Shown here: in pieces, positions 9,254 through 17,652 of the stretch | Numbering within the stretch: position 1 is the first letter of the stretch | Layout: each line of letters opens with the position of its first letter | NCBI RefSeq assembly: GCF_004959925.1 | Contig: NZ_SPUW01000003.1 | Span: 248,001 to 312,000, forward strand | DNA: 64,000 nt | Source of the DNA: Pseudooceanicola onchidii | GTDB lineage: Bacteria > Pseudomonadota > Alphaproteobacteria > Rhodobacterales > Rhodobacteraceae | Direction of reading: 5' to 3' | Notes under the pieces: generated by a model | Database searches by the model: none | What the model was told of the DNA's origin: nothing | The model's input: the letters and a program-made list of their open reading frames with translations, nothing else | Program-made: the position numbers and the translations under genes

Positions 9254-9889
9254 GTGCAGAAAGACGCGTATACGCTGATCCTCGAAGCGATCGACGAGGG
9301 GATCTACAAGCCCGGTGACCGGCTGGTCGAAAGTGAGCTGGCGGATCGGTTCGGCGTGTCGCGCACACCAATTCGCGAGGCTTTGCAACGGCTTGAGACG
9401 CAATCCCTGTTGGCGCGGGATGGGCGGTCCCTGATCGTCGCCTCGCTGGATCACAATCAGCTGGCCGAGCTTTATGTCGTGCGGACCGAGCTTGAGGCGC
9501 TGGCCGCCCGGTTGGCGGCGCGCCACGCCACCCCCGAAGAGGTGCGCGTGCTGCGCGACATGGTGGAAGAGGACCGCAAGCTTCTGGGTGACCCGAAGGC
9601 GCTGAGCCGCGCGAACCGGCGGTTTCACAAGCAGATCCACCTGGCCTCGCACAACCGGTTCCTGGTGCAGCAGTTGGATCTGGTCCACCGGTCGATGGCG
9701 CTGCTTGCGCTGACCTCGCTGGCCGCCGAAGGGCGGGATGGTGTGGCCCTGGCCGAACATGATGCCATCGTCAGCGCGATCGAGGCGCGGGATGAAGAGG
9801 CGGCGGGCGAGCGGCTGCGCGATCATATCTCGCGCGCGTTCGTGACGCGGTTGAAGCTGGATTCCGGCGCCATCGGCACGGTCGGCTGA
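9254..9889 (+). CDS. GntR family regulator, FadR subfamily (FCD domain)
   Basis: Protein of 211 residues with an N-terminal winged helix (IYKPGDRLVESELADRFGVS, then RTPIREALQRLE) and a C-terminal helical FCD effector domain (YVVRTELEALAARLAA, RRFHKQIHLASHN, EHDAIVSAIEARD). The start is GTG 9254; nearby ATGs are in other frames. Its last 67 bases overlap the end of the convergent glycosyltransferase gene. The target and ligand are unknown; FCD regulators usually sense small carboxylic acids. Confidence 0.88.
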   Translation: MQKDAYTLILEAIDEGIYKPGDRLVESELADRFGVSRTPIREALQRLETQSLLARDGRSLIVASLDHNQLAELYVVRTELEALAARLAARHATPEEVRVLRDMVEEDRKLLGDPKALSRANRRFHKQIHLASHNRFLVQQLDLVHRSMALLALTSLAAEGRDGVALAEHDAIVSAIEARDEEAAGERLRDHISRAFVTRLKLDSGAIGTVG

Positions 9890-11718
9890 GCCGGTTTCAG
9901 GGAATGGCCGTGCGCGGTCTTGTCCCAGTAGAACGGTTTGAAAACAAGCTCGTACAGGGCCTTCCACATCGCGATTGCGCCAAGCGGCCAATAGAGGTGC
10001 ATCAGCGGCACCCAGGCCCAGAGCCTGTCATGCCCGGCGCGTCTGCTGGCGATCACCCCCAGCCCCATGGTCAGCGCCTCCTGTCCCAGAAAGGCGAGGG
10101 CGAGGCCCTGAATCCACGGGTTCGTGTCGAGCGTGGTGTAGGGCATGTCGATGCCAAGCGTGACCATCCAGAACACCCAGAGCAGCGGTGACAGGGCAAA
10201 TTGCGCCAGCGCGGTCACGAAATGCGCCTGAAATCCCAGGAACTGCCACGGCCCAAGATCCTTCAGCAGGCGCAGAGGGGTGCGCATATGGACCAGGTAG
10301 GTGGCGATGTAGCCCTTCAGCCAGCGCGAACGTTGGCGGATCCAGGGCAACGGGCGATCATTGGCCTCTTCGCCGGTGGTGGTGTCGATCACCCGGGTCC
10401 GGTATCCGGCGCGGGCCAGGCGGAAGCCAAGATCGGCGTCCTCGGTCACATTGTGCGCGTCCCAGGCCCCGATTTCATCCAGTGGGCCGCGGCGGAAGAA
10501 CAGCGTTGTCCCGCCAAGCGGCAGGGCAAAGCCAAGGCGGGCCATGCCGGGCAGGACCAGTCGGAACCAGGTGCTGTATTCGATGGTGAAACAGCGCGCG
10601 ATCCATGAGGACCGAGGGTTGTAGTAATCGAGAACCCCTTGAAGACACACGACATCCCTGGGCGCCTCGGCGAAGGCCGCAGCGACATGTTTCAACTGAC
10701 CGGGGGCTGGTTCGTCTTCGGCATCGTAGACGCCGATGATCTCTCCTGCCGCGAAATCCAGCGCATAGTTCATCGCCCTTGGCTTGGTCCGGGGAGCGCC
10801 GTCGGGCACGGTGATGACCCGCATCCAAGGCGGCAGATCGGTCTTTGCCAGCGCGTCGCGGGTGACATGGTCCTCTTCCTCGAGGATCAGCAGAACCTCC
10901 AGCCGGTCACGGGGATAGTCGAGCCGGTCCAGCCGATTGACCAGGTGCCCGGCGATCCGACGTTCGCGGAAAAGCGGCGCGAGGATCGAGATCCGGGGGA
11001 GGTCCTGCTCATCAAGGTGCGGCGGCACGGGGCGATGATGCGTCAGGTGGGCGATGGCGGCTGCGGTCTTCAGCCCGGCGGCGATCAGCATCGTGACGAG
11101 GGCAAGCAGGATGAGGCCGGTCATCATGACATCGGGCGCCGTGGCGATCGCGACGACGACACTCGCCAGCAGGGCGGCCGAGATCACCATGCGTCCGCGA
11201 CTGTCGGGCCGCCAGCGCCGGCAGGACAGGGCCAGGGGCACGCGGCTACGCATCCGGTCGGTAAGGGCCGCGCGATGCAGGCGGGCGATTTCGGCCTGAA
11301 CCTCGGTGCGGGTGGCGGCGGCGGGCAGGATCTCAAGCTCTCGGCCGCGCAGCCGTTGTCGGATCAGGGCGGCGGTGGCTTCGAAGCTTTCGGGGCGGGC
11401 GGTCGCGATCCAAAGCCGGTCGTCTTCGCGCTTCCATGGCAGGCAGTCGTGGCGCAGGCAGAAATCGGGCGGCAGGATCGGGCGCAGACGCGGATCCGGC
11501 GGGGTCAGGGACAGGTGGATGCGCGACACGCCATGCGTGGACGCCTTGCGGGTGGTATCAGCCTCGGCCCGGGGCGTCTTCCGGGCAAGCGACTGCGGCG
11601 GCGCAGGTTCCGCGGCCAGTCGAAAGATCATGTCGTCCAAGGGCCAGGCGACGGCGGCTTGCGTGGCATCGCGTTCGGCCGGGTCGGTTTCCGGCTGATA
11701 TAGATCGTCTGACTGCAT
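9823..11718 (-). CDS. membrane glycosyltransferase family 2 (cellulose synthase-like)
   Basis: Protein of 631 residues, likely an inner-membrane polysaccharide or glycan synthase. Residues 1-150 are a soluble region resembling the MshEN/GSPII_E N-terminal fold. Two membrane segments follow at about 180-220. The GT-A domain has ISILAPLFRE, the metal motif VYDAEDEP, TEDADLG, and the acceptor motif QRSRWLKG (QxxRW). Three or more membrane segments close the protein. No c-di-GMP PilZ domain is seen. A CtrA-type box lies upstream. The polymer made is unknown. Confidence 0.85.
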   Translation of the reverse strand: MQSDDLYQPETDPAERDATQAAVAWPLDDMIFRLAAEPAPPQSLARKTPRAEADTTRKASTHGVSRIHLSLTPPDPRLRPILPPDFCLRHDCLPWKREDDRLWIATARPESFEATAALIRQRLRGRELEILPAAATRTEVQAEIARLHRAALTDRMRSRVPLALSCRRWRPDSRGRMVISAALLASVVVAIATAPDVMMTGLILLALVTMLIAAGLKTAAAIAHLTHHRPVPPHLDEQDLPRISILAPLFRERRIAGHLVNRLDRLDYPRDRLEVLLILEEEDHVTRDALAKTDLPPWMRVITVPDGAPRTKPRAMNYALDFAAGEIIGVYDAEDEPAPGQLKHVAAAFAEAPRDVVCLQGVLDYYNPRSSWIARCFTIEYSTWFRLVLPGMARLGFALPLGGTTLFFRRGPLDEIGAWDAHNVTEDADLGFRLARAGYRTRVIDTTTGEEANDRPLPWIRQRSRWLKGYIATYLVHMRTPLRLLKDLGPWQFLGFQAHFVTALAQFALSPLLWVFWMVTLGIDMPYTTLDTNPWIQGLALAFLGQEALTMGLGVIASRRAGHDRLWAWVPLMHLYWPLGAIAMWKALYELVFKPFYWDKTAHGHSLKPAQPTVPMAPESSFNRVTNAREI

Positions 11719-11772
11719 GATCGCCCCCGATATACGTCGCGGCGATCATGCTCGGAGGAGGTAAATATCCTC

Positions 11773-11807
11773 TTAATCCAAAGTTAACAAAGTGTTGCGT
11801 TAACCAT
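11773..11807 (-). promoter_or_regulatory. candidate CtrA binding region upstream of the glycosyltransferase
   Basis: TTAA-N7-TTAAC is exact at 11773-11788, and a half site TTAACCAT follows at 11800-11807. Both match the known alphaproteobacterial CtrA consensus. The region is 55 bases before the glycosyltransferase start and past the carA terminator. Binding itself is inferred. Confidence 0.6.
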
Positions 11808-11817
11808 TTTCAACGCA

Positions 11818-11846
11818 AAAGGCCCGGCGCGGTGCGTCGGGCCTTT
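11818..11846 (-). terminator. rho-independent terminator of carA
   Basis: Reading the - strand after the carA stop, AAAGGCCCGACG-CACCG-CGCCGGGCCTTTT forms a strong stem ending in a T-run. It lies 22 bases after the stop. Confidence 0.88.
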
Positions 11847-11867
11847 CCCTGAAATCTCAGGCAGATG

Positions 11868-13025
11868 TCAGTGGCGCGCATCCATCGAAGCGGCAAAGCG
11901 TTCGAACAGGTAGAAACTGTCCTGCGGCCCCGGGCTTGCCTCGGGGTGGTGCTGCACCGAAAAGATCGGACGGTCGGTCATGCGGATGCCGCAGTTCGAC
12001 CCGTCAAAGAGCGATACATGCGTTTCCATCACGCCGTCGGGCAGGGACTGGCTGTCGACCGCGAACCCATGGTTCATCGAGGTGATCTCGACCTTGCCGG
12101 TTTCCTTGTCCTTGACGGGATGGTTCGCACCGTGATGGCCGTGGTTCATCTTGACCGTCTTGCCGCCAAGTGCCAGCGCCAGCATCTGGTGGCCAAGGCA
12201 GATGCCGAAGATCGGCAGGTCGGTCTTTTCCATGATGCCCTGGATCATCGGGACGGCATAGGCGCCGGTGGCAGCCGGGTCGCCCGGGCCGTTCGACAGG
12301 AAGACGCCGTCGGGATTGTGGGCCAAAACCTCTTCGGTGGTGGCGGTGGCGGGCAGGACGGTCACGTCACAACCGGCCGAAGCCAGGCAGCGCAGGATGT
12401 TGCGTTTCGCACCGTAGTCGATGGCGACGACCTTGTGCTTCGGGGCCTTCTGGGTGCCGAACCCGTCGGGCCAGGCCCATCTGGTTTCGTTCCAGCGATA
12501 GCTTTGGGCGCAGGTCACGTTCTTGGCCAGGTCCAGCCCGACGAGGCCGGGGAAGTCCCGCGCCTTGGCGACCAGCGCCTCGATGTCGAAGTTGCCGTCG
12601 GGGTCGTGGGCCAGCGCAGCGTGCGGTGCGCCCTGCGCCCGGATCGCACGGGTCAGACGGCGGGTGTCGACGCCGCCGATGGCGATCCGCCCGCGCGAGG
12701 CGAGCCAGTCCGACAGCTGCGACGCGGCGCGCCAGTTCGACGGTTCGGTCGGGTTCCAGCGCACCACCATGCCGTCGGCCACCGGATCGGCGGTTTCGTC
12801 GTCTTCCGGGGTCACGCCGACGTTGCCGATGTGGGGGAAGGTGAAGGTGACGATCTGGCCCGCGTAGGAGGGATCGGTCATGATCTCCTGGTAGCCGGTC
12901 ATGGCGGTGTTGAAGCAGAGCTCGGCCACGGTCACGCCGCTTGCGCCGAAGCCTCGGCCCATGAAGATCGTCCCATTGGCAAGGGCCAGGCAGGCGGTCG
13001 GTTTCTTCTGATATGTATGGGGCAT
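11868..13025 (-). CDS. carA: carbamoyl-phosphate synthase small (glutaminase) subunit
   Basis: Supplies ammonia from glutamine to CarB for carbamoyl phosphate, feeding pyrimidine and arginine synthesis. The 385 residues comprise the N-terminal CPSase_sm_chain domain (ALANGTIFMGRGFGASGVTVAELCFNTAMTGYQE in consecutive parts) and a class I glutamine amidotransferase with the nucleophile motif FGICLGHQML and the catalytic HPEASPGP. The ATG at 13025 gives the normal N-terminus. carB is not in the window. The gene is divergent from the YqeY-like gene. Confidence 0.97.
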   Translation of the reverse strand: MPHTYQKKPTACLALANGTIFMGRGFGASGVTVAELCFNTAMTGYQEIMTDPSYAGQIVTFTFPHIGNVGVTPEDDETADPVADGMVVRWNPTEPSNWRAASQLSDWLASRGRIAIGGVDTRRLTRAIRAQGAPHAALAHDPDGNFDIEALVAKARDFPGLVGLDLAKNVTCAQSYRWNETRWAWPDGFGTQKAPKHKVVAIDYGAKRNILRCLASAGCDVTVLPATATTEEVLAHNPDGVFLSNGPGDPAATGAYAVPMIQGIMEKTDLPIFGICLGHQMLALALGGKTVKMNHGHHGANHPVKDKETGKVEITSMNHGFAVDSQSLPDGVMETHVSLFDGSNCGIRMTDRPIFSVQHHPEASPGPQDSFYLFERFAASMDARH

Positions 13026-13209
13026 TTTGCGGCCTCGGTCGGAGTGGCAAATTGGCGCTTACCTAAGGGGGCACGACGGGGGGGTCAAGGGCGATCCCTG
13101 CGGGTTTGGGCCTATACGGCGGGATAGGGGTGCCGTCACGTCGGCGTGGTTGTGTGGCGCGACACCTGCGGGTAGGGTCGCGGGCTTGAACCACTGGGAA
13201 CAGGACCGC

Positions 13210-13668
13210 ATGGAACTTCGCGAAACAGTGATGGCTGCATTGAAGCAGGCAATGAAGGACCGGGACGCAGAACGGCTGAGCACGCTGCGTCTGATCAATG
13301 CCGCGATCAAGGATCGGGATATCGCCGCACGGGGTGAAGGCCGCGAAGACGGTGTCGACAATACCGAGGTGCTGGGCATCCTTGGCAAGATGGTCAAGCA
13401 GCGCCAGGAAAGCGCCCGCGCCTATGAAGAAGGCGGCCGGATCGACCTGGCCGAACAGGAGCTGAAGGAAATCGGCTTCATCGAGGAATTCCTGCCCCGC
13501 CAGCTGACCGAAGAGGAAGCGGGCAAGGCCGTGGACGAGGCGATCAGCGCCGTCGGCGCGACCTCGATCCGCGACATGGGCAAGGTGATGGGCGCGCTCA
13601 AGGAACGCTATACCGGCCAGATGGACTTTGGATCGGTCGGTCCGATGGTGAAAGCCCGGCTGGCCTGA
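13210..13668 (+). CDS. GatB/YqeY domain protein
   Basis: Protein of 152 residues matching the stand-alone YqeY family: MELRETVMAALKQAMKDRD, LRLINAAIKDRDI, KQRQESARAYEEGGR, LAEQELKEIGFIEEFLPRQL and a C-terminal DMGKVMGALKERYTGQMDF. The domain is the tRNA-binding tail of GatB amidotransferase subunits; the stand-alone form has no settled role. In many proteobacteria it sits beside carA, as here. The ATG at 13210 is used because the family starts there; the frame is open from 13027. Confidence 0.92.
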   Translation: MELRETVMAALKQAMKDRDAERLSTLRLINAAIKDRDIAARGEGREDGVDNTEVLGILGKMVKQRQESARAYEEGGRIDLAEQELKEIGFIEEFLPRQLTEEEAGKAVDEAISAVGATSIRDMGKVMGALKERYTGQMDFGSVGPMVKARLA

Positions 13669-14040
13669 ACGTCGGGCCCGTTGGTCGGGCCTGAATGTCC
13701 GGCCGGACCATGGCCTGAGCCTGATATCGAAATCTCAAGCGGCCTTGGCCCTGCCGTCGGCGGGGCGGGTCGGCGTTTGCGCGCACAAGCCGCCGGTCGT
13801 CCTGTGGTGACGTGGTGACAGCGCCTGGGGTGGCCTTATCGGCACCCCGGTTTGGTCGTGCCGGGTGGGTCCTGCAGAGGGGGCGCTGCCCCCGGCCTGC
13901 GGCCCCCCCGGAGTATTTTCGGCAAGCTGAAGCAGGGACGCCGCATCGGCCACGGCCCGTCGTGCGGCGGTTTGGGAGTGCGTCCGGAACATTGCGGCTG
14001 TGGCCCGGGTTGGTTTTTCGGTTTGAACGGAGGACCTGGC
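13669..14040. other. gene-free stretch, 372 bases, holding repeat copy B
   Basis: Frames open here on both strands have no recognisable protein and no good ribosome site. The only structure seen is the dispersed repeat at 13879-13936. Confidence 0.6.
13879..13936 (+). repeat. dispersed GC-rich intergenic repeat, copy B
   Basis: GGGGGCGCTGCCCCC (13879-13893) is followed by the core CCCCCCCGGAGTATTTTCGG and an AAGCTGAAGCAGG tail. This is the same two-module order as in the other copies, here as a single arm. Confidence 0.75.
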
Positions 14041-14220
14041 ATGAAAGCGCAATCGAAAGCTCAGCAGAAGGCGGCGGGGGCGGCCCTGTCGGCCAAGCGG
14101 GGCGAGACCAGGGTCAAGGACCTGCAGGGCGCGTCGAAAGAGATGTACGACAGCATGAGCGAGGCCGAGCTGGAAGAGATGACCTCGACCGATCATGACG
14201 ACCTGCCGGACCGGTCGTGA
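14041..14220 (+). CDS. DUF3008 family small protein
   Basis: Protein of 59 residues, very polar, beginning MKAQSKAQQKAAGAALSAKR and continuing with GASKEMYDSMSEAELEEMTST. This is the recognisable pattern of the DUF3008 family, conserved in many proteobacteria and of unknown function. ATG 14041 follows GGAGGACCTGGC, a good ribosome site. It is convergent with the DUF2244 gene; the two stops are 3 bases apart. Confidence 0.85.
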   Translation: MKAQSKAQQKAAGAALSAKRGETRVKDLQGASKEMYDSMSEAELEEMTSTDHDDLPDRS

Positions 14221-14223
14221 CGC

Positions 14224-14706
14224 CTAGCCGCGGTTGCGGTGCCGGTCGACGAACCGGGTGAGGTCGTCGTAGAGCCCGGGGCGTTCGTCTTCCGACAGGA
14301 AGGCGCCGATCTCGACCTCGCGCCCATTGCCGTTCAACGTGACATACTGCGGCACCGGTCCGCCCGTGTCGTGCTTGGTGACCCGGACCCAGTGCAGGTT
14401 GCACCGCCAGTCGCGCGTCGTGCCGTCGGGATCGGTCCGCGTCAGGACCAGGTCGTGGCCGTCAAGTTCCAGCACCTCAAGGATCTCGGCATCGCGGTAG
14501 CTGCGACGCAGGCCCCACCACAGGGCGGCGATGGTGATCAGTGCGAAGGGCAACAGCCCCCACAGCAGCACGGTGCCGATCATCGCGGTCAGGGGAATCG
14601 TGATAAAGGCGAAGAAGGTCATGATGACGATCGCAAAGCCCGTCATCGGCAGGGACCGGTGCGGGCGCAGTTCTAGCCGGTCGTGGGCGGTCCAGTGATA
14701 GGTCAT
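14224..14706 (-). CDS. DUF2244 integral membrane protein
   Basis: Protein of 160 residues with two membrane segments at about residues 22-65 (MTGFAIVIMTFFAFITIPL and TVLLWGLLPFALITIAALW) and a cytoplasmic beta-rich C-terminal half with WCRNLHWVRV-like order (DWRCNLHWVRV). DUF2244 proteins often neighbour cytochrome c oxidase genes, as here with ctaD. The ATG at 14706 has an AGAGG site. A terminator sits just upstream, so expression depends on readthrough or a local promoter. The function is unknown; a role in oxidase assembly is inference from context. Confidence 0.85.
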   Translation of the reverse strand: MTYHWTAHDRLELRPHRSLPMTGFAIVIMTFFAFITIPLTAMIGTVLLWGLLPFALITIAALWWGLRRSYRDAEILEVLELDGHDLVLTRTDPDGTTRDWRCNLHWVRVTKHDTGGPVPQYVTLNGNGREVEIGAFLSEDERPGLYDDLTRFVDRHRNRG

Positions 14707-14725
14707 CGGGGCCTCTTTACGAAAA

Positions 14726-14751
14726 GGGGCCGGAGGTTTCCCCCCGGCCCC
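14726..14751 (-). terminator. terminator-like hairpin after ctaD
   Basis: On the - strand GGGGCCGG ... CCGGCCCC is followed by TTTTC. It lies 25 bases beyond the ctaD stop and 20 bases ahead of the DUF2244 start, so it probably attenuates transcription between them. Confidence 0.75.
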
Positions 14752-14776
14752 TGATGGTCCGATCTTCGGTCCGGGA

Positions 14777-16450
14777 TCAGTGGGCGTGGCCCTTGTCCCA
14801 GTCTTCCTGCTTGGGCAGGATTTCGAAGGTATGCTCGGGCGGCGGAGAGGGCAGGGTCCACTCCAGCGTGTCGGCATATTCGTTCCAGTAGTTGTTCTGG
14901 GTGATCCGGGCCCCGCGGGTCAGCGAGTAGGCCATGATCCCGAAGAACAGGATGAACGAGGCGAAGGACAGGAACGCGCCCATGGACGACCAGTAGTTCC
15001 AGAAGGCGAAGGCCTCCGGGTAGTCGATGTAGCGGCGCGGCATGCCCTGGCGACCCAGGAAGTGCTGCGGGAAGAACGTCAGGTTTGCCCCGATGAACAT
15101 CATCCAGAAGTGCACCTTGCCCCAGACTTCCGGGTAGGCCCGGCCGGTCATCTTGCCGAAGTAGAAGTAGATCCCGGCGAAGATGGCGAAGACGGCCCCA
15201 AGCGACATCACGTAGTGGAAGTGTGCCACGACATAGTAGGTGTCATGGTACGCCCGGTCGATCGGTGCCTGGCTCAGCACCAGGCCGGTCACACCGCCCA
15301 CGGTGAAGAGGAACAGGAAGCCGAAGGCCCAGAGCATCGGCGTCTTGAACTCGATCGAGCCGCCCCACATCGTCGCGATCCAGGAGAACACCTTCACGCC
15401 CGTCGGAACGGCGATGACCATGGTGGCCAGCATGAAGTAGCTCTGCTGCGTCAGCGACATCCCCACGGTGTACATGTGGTGCGCCCAGACGACGAAGCCC
15501 AGCAGACCGATCGCGATGATCGCCAGAACCATCGGCAGGTAGCCGAAGATCGGCTTGCGCGAGAAGGTCGAGATCACGTGAGAGATGATGCCGAAGCCGG
15601 GCAGGATGATGATGTACACTTCCGGGTGGCCGAAGAACCACAGGATGTGCTGGTAGAGGATCGGGTCACCACCGCCCGCCGGGTCGAAGAAGGTCGTCCC
15701 GAAGTTGCGGTCGGTCAGCAGCATCGTGATGGCGCCGGCCAGCACGGGCAGCGACAGCAGGATGAGCCAGGCGGTGACGAAGATCGACCAGGCGAAGAGC
15801 GGCACCTTAAAGAGCGTCATGCCCGGGGCGCGCATGTTCAGGAAGGTCGTGATCATGTTGATCGCGCCCAGGATCGACGAGGCACCCGAGACGTGGACCG
15901 CGAAGATCGCGAGGTCCATCGAATAGCCGCCTTCGGTCGTCGACAGCGGCGGGTAGAGCACCCAGCCCACGCCAGAGCCTGCCTGGCCGTTGCCGCCCGG
16001 TGCCAGGATCGAGGCGACGCCGAGGCTGACACCGGCGACGTACATCCAGAACGACAGGTTGTTCATCCGCGGGAACGCCATGTCCGGCGCGCCGATCTGC
16101 AGCGGCATGAAGTAGTTGCCGAACCCGCCGAAGAGGGCGGGAATCACGACGAAGAACATCATCAGGACGCCGTGATAGGTGATCATCACGTTCCAGAGGT
16201 GTCCGTTGGGGGTACATTCAGCGCCGGCATCGGCAATGAACCTTGCGCCTTCTAGGCACATGTACTGCACGCCCGGATGCATCAGCTCCATGCGCATGTA
16301 GACGGTGAAAAGGACTGAAATCAGGCCTGCCAGCGCCGAAACGACGAGGTAGAGAAGGCCGATGTCCTTGTGGTTGGTGGACATGAACCACCGGGTGAAG
16401 AACCCGCGGTTGTCCTCATGATCGTGGCCGTGAACGGCTGCGTCAGCCAT
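14777..16450 (-). CDS. ctaD: cytochrome c oxidase subunit I (aa3 type)
   Basis: Catalytic subunit of the terminal oxidase in the inner membrane; it binds heme a, heme a3 and CuB and pumps protons. The 557 residues contain twelve hydrophobic segments. Visible landmarks are STNHKDIG near the start, the heme a ligand region [20 protein letters not shown] (CuB His and cross-linked Tyr), HHMYT, and the helix-X pair FHYVMS. D- and K-channel residues look intact. The aa3 assignment rests on overall similarity to the Rhodobacter/Paracoccus subunit. Other oxidase genes are not in the window. Confidence 0.97.
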   Translation of the reverse strand: MADAAVHGHDHEDNRGFFTRWFMSTNHKDIGLLYLVVSALAGLISVLFTVYMRMELMHPGVQYMCLEGARFIADAGAECTPNGHLWNVMITYHGVLMMFFVVIPALFGGFGNYFMPLQIGAPDMAFPRMNNLSFWMYVAGVSLGVASILAPGGNGQAGSGVGWVLYPPLSTTEGGYSMDLAIFAVHVSGASSILGAINMITTFLNMRAPGMTLFKVPLFAWSIFVTAWLILLSLPVLAGAITMLLTDRNFGTTFFDPAGGGDPILYQHILWFFGHPEVYIIILPGFGIISHVISTFSRKPIFGYLPMVLAIIAIGLLGFVVWAHHMYTVGMSLTQQSYFMLATMVIAVPTGVKVFSWIATMWGGSIEFKTPMLWAFGFLFLFTVGGVTGLVLSQAPIDRAYHDTYYVVAHFHYVMSLGAVFAIFAGIYFYFGKMTGRAYPEVWGKVHFWMMFIGANLTFFPQHFLGRQGMPRRYIDYPEAFAFWNYWSSMGAFLSFASFILFFGIMAYSLTRGARITQNNYWNEYADTLEWTLPSPPPEHTFEILPKQEDWDKGHAH

Positions 16451-16747
16451 GTCTTGCCTCCTGCTGGTAGGTAACGCATCGCGCCCCCGGACCTGGAGGC
16501 GTGAATTATTCGGGTTCTAGAATGACTCTGATCGGCGGGCAATGGCTGCTATTGACGCAGATCAAATAATTTTGTCGCACCCCTTGCGGGCATCCGCCCC
16601 CGGACCGCACCGCCCGGGGCGCCCTGCCGGGGTTTCGCGAGGGGCGGGCAAATAACCTGCGAGAAACGTGAAAATCGGGCTGGACAACCCCCACGCCCCC
16701 GCATAGAACGCCGCAACCCGAAGACAGGTTCGCCCGTCTTGACCCGT

Positions 16748-16822
16748 GCCCGGGTAGCTCAGGGGTAGAGCAGTGGATTGAAAATCCTCGTGTCGGTGGT
16801 TCGATTCCGCCCCCGGGCACCA
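16748..16822 (+). tRNA. tRNA-Phe (GAA)
   Basis: A 75-base cloverleaf. The acceptor stem GCCCGGG pairs with CCCGGGC and an encoded CCA ends it. The anticodon loop TTGAAAA carries GAA, and the T-loop is GGTTCGATTCC. The anticodon stem GTGGA/TCCTC contains one T-T mismatch at its second pair. Confidence 0.96.
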
Positions 16823-16884
16823 CTTTTACCAGAATACTGATATTTCCGATCGTCTGATCCCGTGGCGACCAGCGAGACGCCCTC

Positions 16885-17652
16885 TCACGCCGGAACCGCG
16901 ACCTTCGTTCCGTCCGCGCGGTCCAGTACGTCCATCTCCAGCGCATAGATCTCGTGCAGGGCCTCGCGGGTCATCAGGGTGTCGGGGGTGCCCTGCAATG
17001 CGACGCGTCCGGCTTTCAGGGCCACGATGTGGTCGCAATAGCGGGCGGCCATGTTCACGTCGTGCAGCACGATGATCGCGCTGCGGGACTGGGTGTGGCA
17101 CATGGCCCGGACAAGGGTGAGGACATCGACCGCATGGGCGATGTCGAGGGCCGAGATCGGTTCGTCCAGAAGCAGGGTCGAGGCCTCCTGCGCCACCATC
17201 ATGGCCAGCCAGACCCTCTGACGCTCTCCGCCCGACAGCGTGTCGACCAACCGGTCGGCAAAGGCCTCCACGCCGCATTCGGCCAGGGCGCGGGCGACGG
17301 CGGCCTGATCGTCGGGGCCGAAACGGCCAAGCGCGCCGTGCCAGGGATAGCGGCCAAGCGCCACGAGTTCGCGCACCAGCATGCCTTCGGCCGGGGGCGT
17401 GGTCTGCGGCAGGAAGGCGAGGCGGCGGGCATAGTCGCGGGCGGACCAGTCTCCAAGTGCGCGGGATTCGAAGGTGATTGCGCCGGTCGCGGGCATCTGG
17501 CGGGCCAGGGCCTTGAGCAGGGTCGACTTGCCCGATCCGTTGTGCCCGATCAGCGCGATCACCTGGCCCGCGGGCAGATCAAGCGTGATGTCGTGCAACA
17601 GGCGGCGCCCGGGGACGTCGACAGAGAGGGCCTGGGTCGAGAAGAGGGTCAT
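16885..17652 (-). CDS. fhuC: iron-siderophore ABC transporter ATPase
   Basis: Cytoplasmic ATPase of 255 residues powering siderophore import. Walker A is IGHNGSGKST, the Q-loop is FLPQ, the signature is LSGGERQRVWLAMM, Walker B is LLLDEPISALD and the switch His is in VLHDVN. The QRVWLAM form of the signature is typical of the FecE/FhuC group. The frame is open upstream to 18030, but ATG 17652 overlaps the permease stop (ATGA) and gives a normal length. Gene order TonB receptor, binding protein, permease, ATPase suggests one operon. Confidence 0.92.
   Translation of the reverse strand: MTLFSTQALSVDVPGRRLLHDITLDLPAGQVIALIGHNGSGKSTLLKALARQMPATGAITFESRALGDWSARDYARRLAFLPQTTPPAEGMLVRELVALGRYPWHGALGRFGPDDQAAVARALAECGVEAFADRLVDTLSGGERQRVWLAMMVAQEASTLLLDEPISALDIAHAVDVLTLVRAMCHTQSRSAIIVLHDVNMAARYCDHIVALKAGRVALQGTPDTLMTREALHEIYALEMDVLDRADGTKVAVPA

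Noticed and set aside
9146-9991. N-terminal extension of the HAD nucleotidase
   Set aside because: It would overlap the whole GntR gene on the other strand and has no family sequence.
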